From Akebia trifoliata (Eukaryota > Streptophyta > Magnoliopsida > Ranunculales > Lardizabalaceae), in the NCBI GenBank assembly GCA_017979445.1, contig CM030715.1:32609756-32673755 (forward strand): a stretch of DNA of 64,000 bases, given 5' to 3'. The notes below the pieces were generated by a model that saw only the letters and a program-made list of their open reading frames with translations, did no database searches and was not told where the DNA came from. Made by a program: the position numbers and the translations under genes. Shown here in pieces: positions 60,924 to 64,000 of this stretch; position 1 is the stretch's first letter, and each line of letters begins with the position of its first letter.

Positions 60924-61130
60924 AAATGACTAACCCATGTGACATACTTAATCGACTCCTCTGACATGATATGTGCTAGAACGGTTGATCTGTATTCCTC
61001 AAGATACACAACTATACAGATTTATGAGAACGTGTAATTGTGTATCTTGAAGAGTATATATCTACGATTTTAACACATGTCACGTCAAGGGAGTTGGTGG
61101 AACATGCCATGTGGGGGTGTCATTTAATTA
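60924..61130. repeat. Foldback family B copy
   Basis: Left AACCCATGTGACATACTTAA, mirrored right GAACATGCCATGTGGGGGTG. Core AAGATACACAACTATACAGA. Confidence 0.7.
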
Positions 61131-61147
61131 TTACTCTAAAACTAAAA

Positions 61148-61306
61148 ATTAAGAGTCATGTTGGAGTGACCTCAACGGAGGACACTTTGACATGGTGGCA
61201 CGCGCAAGTACGTAGATACGTTTTACTCATATCGCGGAGAAGACACATGAATGGGCATGCATGTCACCACGTCAAGGTGTCCCTCAGAGAGGTCACTCCA
61301 GCATTA
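61148..61306. repeat. Foldback family A copy
   Basis: Left ATGTTGGAGTGACCTC and right GAGGTCACTCCAGCAT are a perfect 16-bp inverted pair. The inner arms GACATGGTGGCACG/CATGTCACCACGTC also pair. Confidence 0.8.
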
Positions 61307-61309
61307 ATA

Positions 61310-63400
61310 AAAAACTAATAAACAAAAAATAAAATCTGACGCAATCTAAAAGTCCTCTACACTTACAATCTTTGCTTTATTTATAGGGGATTCCCCATTG
61401 TCTCAATTGACAAGTTTTCTCATGTTTTGTTTCTTTCCTCTATCGTGGAAATCACAAGACACCACGGTCAAAAAGAGTATGCTGTTATTAAAGTAGAATA
61501 GAATGGCAATTGTAGAAGATTGGACTAAACGTGGACATGTCTTATGAGATGGATTAGATAGATGGATATAGGTGTGAACGATTGCGTAGGCAAATTGTGC
61601 CCGCGACCCTACTCACTACCTTGTGTTTGTCCCATAAGACAACCTATCCCACTCACGTGTAAGATACGCTAGCCTGAAAAATATTGTTTGTTATGTAAGT
61701 TATTAAATGTTAAAAAACTGTTTAACAGAAACCATAGATGATTAGTGGAACTATAATACCTGGAAAGAGGAATCCCATAAAGAATCGGGATTCCTGGGAT
61801 TCCTCTTTCCACGTTACTTACTATTGCCATAGAAGAAAGAGTCCAACTAGCACTAAGAGCCGTTAAATTCATCTAGTGGCATCCAAAAACATGATTCGAT
61901 GGTAGAAAGTTGTAGAGGACAAAAAATCTATGGACTTCGAAAAAATATAACTCAAATAAGGATTGTTTTTCACTATTGAATTTTAAATTAAATTTGAAAA
62001 TTCCGTGGAAGTTCGATAGCCATCCATTTTCAAAACCTTGAATGACGCCTAAAATAAAATTTTGATTTTTTTTTTTTTTTTTTTTTATCTGAGTTTTTCC
62101 ATGAAATCTAGAGGGTTGTGGTGTTGAATTGTTAATACAGTAATCCATTTAATAAAATGACCCTTAGGAAGCCTTACAATCTTACTAAGTAAGGGGAGTG
62201 ATTTTCATATAAATAAGCCCATACTTAAAATTAGAGATACCCTCCATGTTTTCAAACTGATGGCATGTTCCTTGACCTAGGTTTTTGTTTCAGTGACCAA
62301 TAAAAAATGACCTAAATTCTATTGTTTTCAATCTCAAGCCAAAAACCGTAATTTTCTTTTAAAAAATCTGTTGTTTTAACTTTATTGAATCTCATCCTCA
62401 ACCCATCTTCTTCAATGTATTATAGAAGTCCCTAGATATTTCTACCCAAAATTCCAAATTCCTTCAAAAAATCCTATCTTGTTGTTGGGGTTTGAAGGTT
62501 GGGTTGAAGAAGAAGGTTAATATTTTAATCTTCAAGTTGTTAAACCCTAAGGCCAACTATTTCTTATCTATTCTATCTCTTCTTTAATGTTGTTTAGAAA
62601 CCATGGATTTTTCAATCCAAGATTCCATTGATCTTCTATTTATTTTTTCAAAAATCTATTTAAAAATCTTTTAGCTTAGTGATCTTGAGGAAGATAAGAT
62701 GCAACAACAAATTGTTGGATGAATTCAAAAATCAATTGTTTGGTCAATTCTTTTAATTGTTATTTAAGTTATATTAAGATTTTATTTTGTAAGGCAAACA
62801 ACATGTAAAGTAAATCAATATTAGGATCAATGTCAGAGGAACAACATAGAAGTTAATCTTGCTCAAGGTTTATCACAATAGGACCAACGGAGCCCAATTC
62901 AAGAAATGTAAAACAATTTATGTTACAGCCAAATAGACCTTGCACACATCACAATTGTAATTTGCATCAACTTTCTTATGATACCCATCTTAACTTTAAA
63001 AAACCTATCTACATAACACCTATTAAATGTACTTTAACCTAAATTGCTTATTTCACCCACCTAAAAGCACCAAGTCATTTTTCTTCTTCCCCTCTCTCAT
63101 TTATTCTTCTTCCTCTCTCTCTCTCTCATTTATTCATTTTCATTATATCTAGAAAAATTTCAATAAGGATTTTAAGCTTTGATCCTACTTATTTTTCTTA
63201 CTTAAACACTTTCAATCGAGTTGAAGTCATTCACATGATAAAGTTTTGTTTGGTAAGTATTTACCAAATGTGTTAAAACAAGTTTGATACGAACTTACCA
63301 AACAGAACATTCAAGAAATCTTCGATTCAAAATCGGTGGATGGGGCCCACCAATGAAATCGAATCAGATGGATACAAATTACATACCTTCTTAGACTTGA
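61310..63400. other. Gene-free stretch
   Basis: AT-rich. Contains a short hairpin at 61759-61810 (GGAAAGAGGAATCCC/GGGATTCCTCTTTCC) and another at 63246-63305 (TGTTTGGTAAG/CTTACCAAACA). About 62240-62340 resembles 14485-14560. No gene seen. Confidence 0.4.
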
Positions 63401-63406
63401 TATAAT

Positions 63407-63736
63407 CATGGTTAAAAATTTTGTTTCGTTTTGGTTTGTCTTGGCCGAAATGTTTCGGATTTTCAACTTTTTGAAACGAAGTATCATTGGCATTGGTAAT
63501 CGAGGAAACATTCATTTTTTAGTTCAAAATTTTTATTTTCTCTTGTCTATCTAATAGATGTAAAACAGGAGTATGAGAAATAAAGATCTGAGAAATCCCT
63601 GTATTTTCAAATTAATTATAAGTCCCTCGACTTGGGCATCCTCTGAAAAATCTTTTTAATTATTTCAAATGTTTCATATATGTTTCGGTTTTTGATAAAC
63701 ACGAAACATCGAGACAAAACAATATTTTAAACCTTG
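63407..63736. repeat. Family J-like inverted-repeat element
   Basis: Ends CATGGTTAAAAATTTTGTTTC and, reversed, CAAGGTTTAAAATATTGTTTT. GAAACATTTCGG-type motifs inside. Confidence 0.5.
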
Positions 63737-64000
63737 GATCTAATCAGGCCCCTAAATGGATTCAGACACGATTGATCCAAAACCGATCTGATAGGTTATT
63801 GAATCAGGTCCTTATTAGCTTGGATCCTTATCAGAACCCAAATCCTCAACAGCAGTCCAAGCCCTTCTTAGCAATGTTTCTTGATCTGTACTACAATATC
63901 CCATTCAGTCAAGCATCAAGGCAGATCCTTCAGGTTTCCAGGCCAACTGTCCTGACTGGTTTTTACATATAATCTCAGCAGTTTAAAATTATCATAGCCA

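Overview
This is a stretch of AT-rich flowering-plant nuclear DNA. The evidence is split genes with canonical GT-AG introns, a vacuolar-type SPX-MFS protein, a plant-type GET3 ATPase, a perfect miR827-type target site, and very many non-autonomous transposons. I cannot place it more precisely than angiosperm from sequence alone. No rRNA or tRNA gene, CRISPR array, operon or bacterial feature was seen.

Three intact genes are visible, all on the minus strand. (1) 2031-10500: a 7-exon GET3A/ASNA1-type ATPase of 358 aa that loads tail-anchored membrane proteins. (2) 15257-26154 coding, with a 5' UTR exon reaching about 28260: a 10-exon SPX-MFS (PHT5/VPT) vacuolar phosphate transporter of 704 aa. 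Its 5' UTR carries a full-length 21-nt complement to miR827 at 27986-28006. (3) 59759-60100: a single-exon 113-aa protein with one membrane segment and one LysM domain. Two gene relics also stand out: a decayed LysM paralogue at 44700-45067 and a DUF295 (SKIP23-type F-box tail) fragment at 54664-54927.

The rest is a layered transposon landscape. About 28.9-42.8 kb is a tandem duplication: two units of roughly 6 kb plus part of a third. Because the units are paralogous, each can serve as the empty site for elements inserted in the other. This gives direct insertion evidence for two Tourist/Harbinger-like elements (36331-37102 and 37780-38757, TAA duplications), one hAT-type element (42042-42710), and a MITE that went into a (TA)n microsatellite (40150-40490, empty counterpart 33747-33777).

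Other repeat groups are: hAT MITEs with 8-bp target duplications (784, 3363, 12925, 17543, 20027); an Au-like tRNA-derived SINE in five minus-strand copies; two unnamed foldback families here called A (termini ending in AGTCGTGCTGGAGTGAC) and B (termini around CCACATGG.GGAGTCA); a palindromic (TA)n-associated family C; a CATGGTTTTAAAACTCG-ended family J; a TRIM-like LTR relic at 48.8 kb; and a CACTA-type end at 47162.

The genes do not form a pathway or cluster. I found no new multi-gene system. The most informative items are the miR827 site on the phosphate transporter and the natural filled/empty pair for the microsatellite-targeting MITE.
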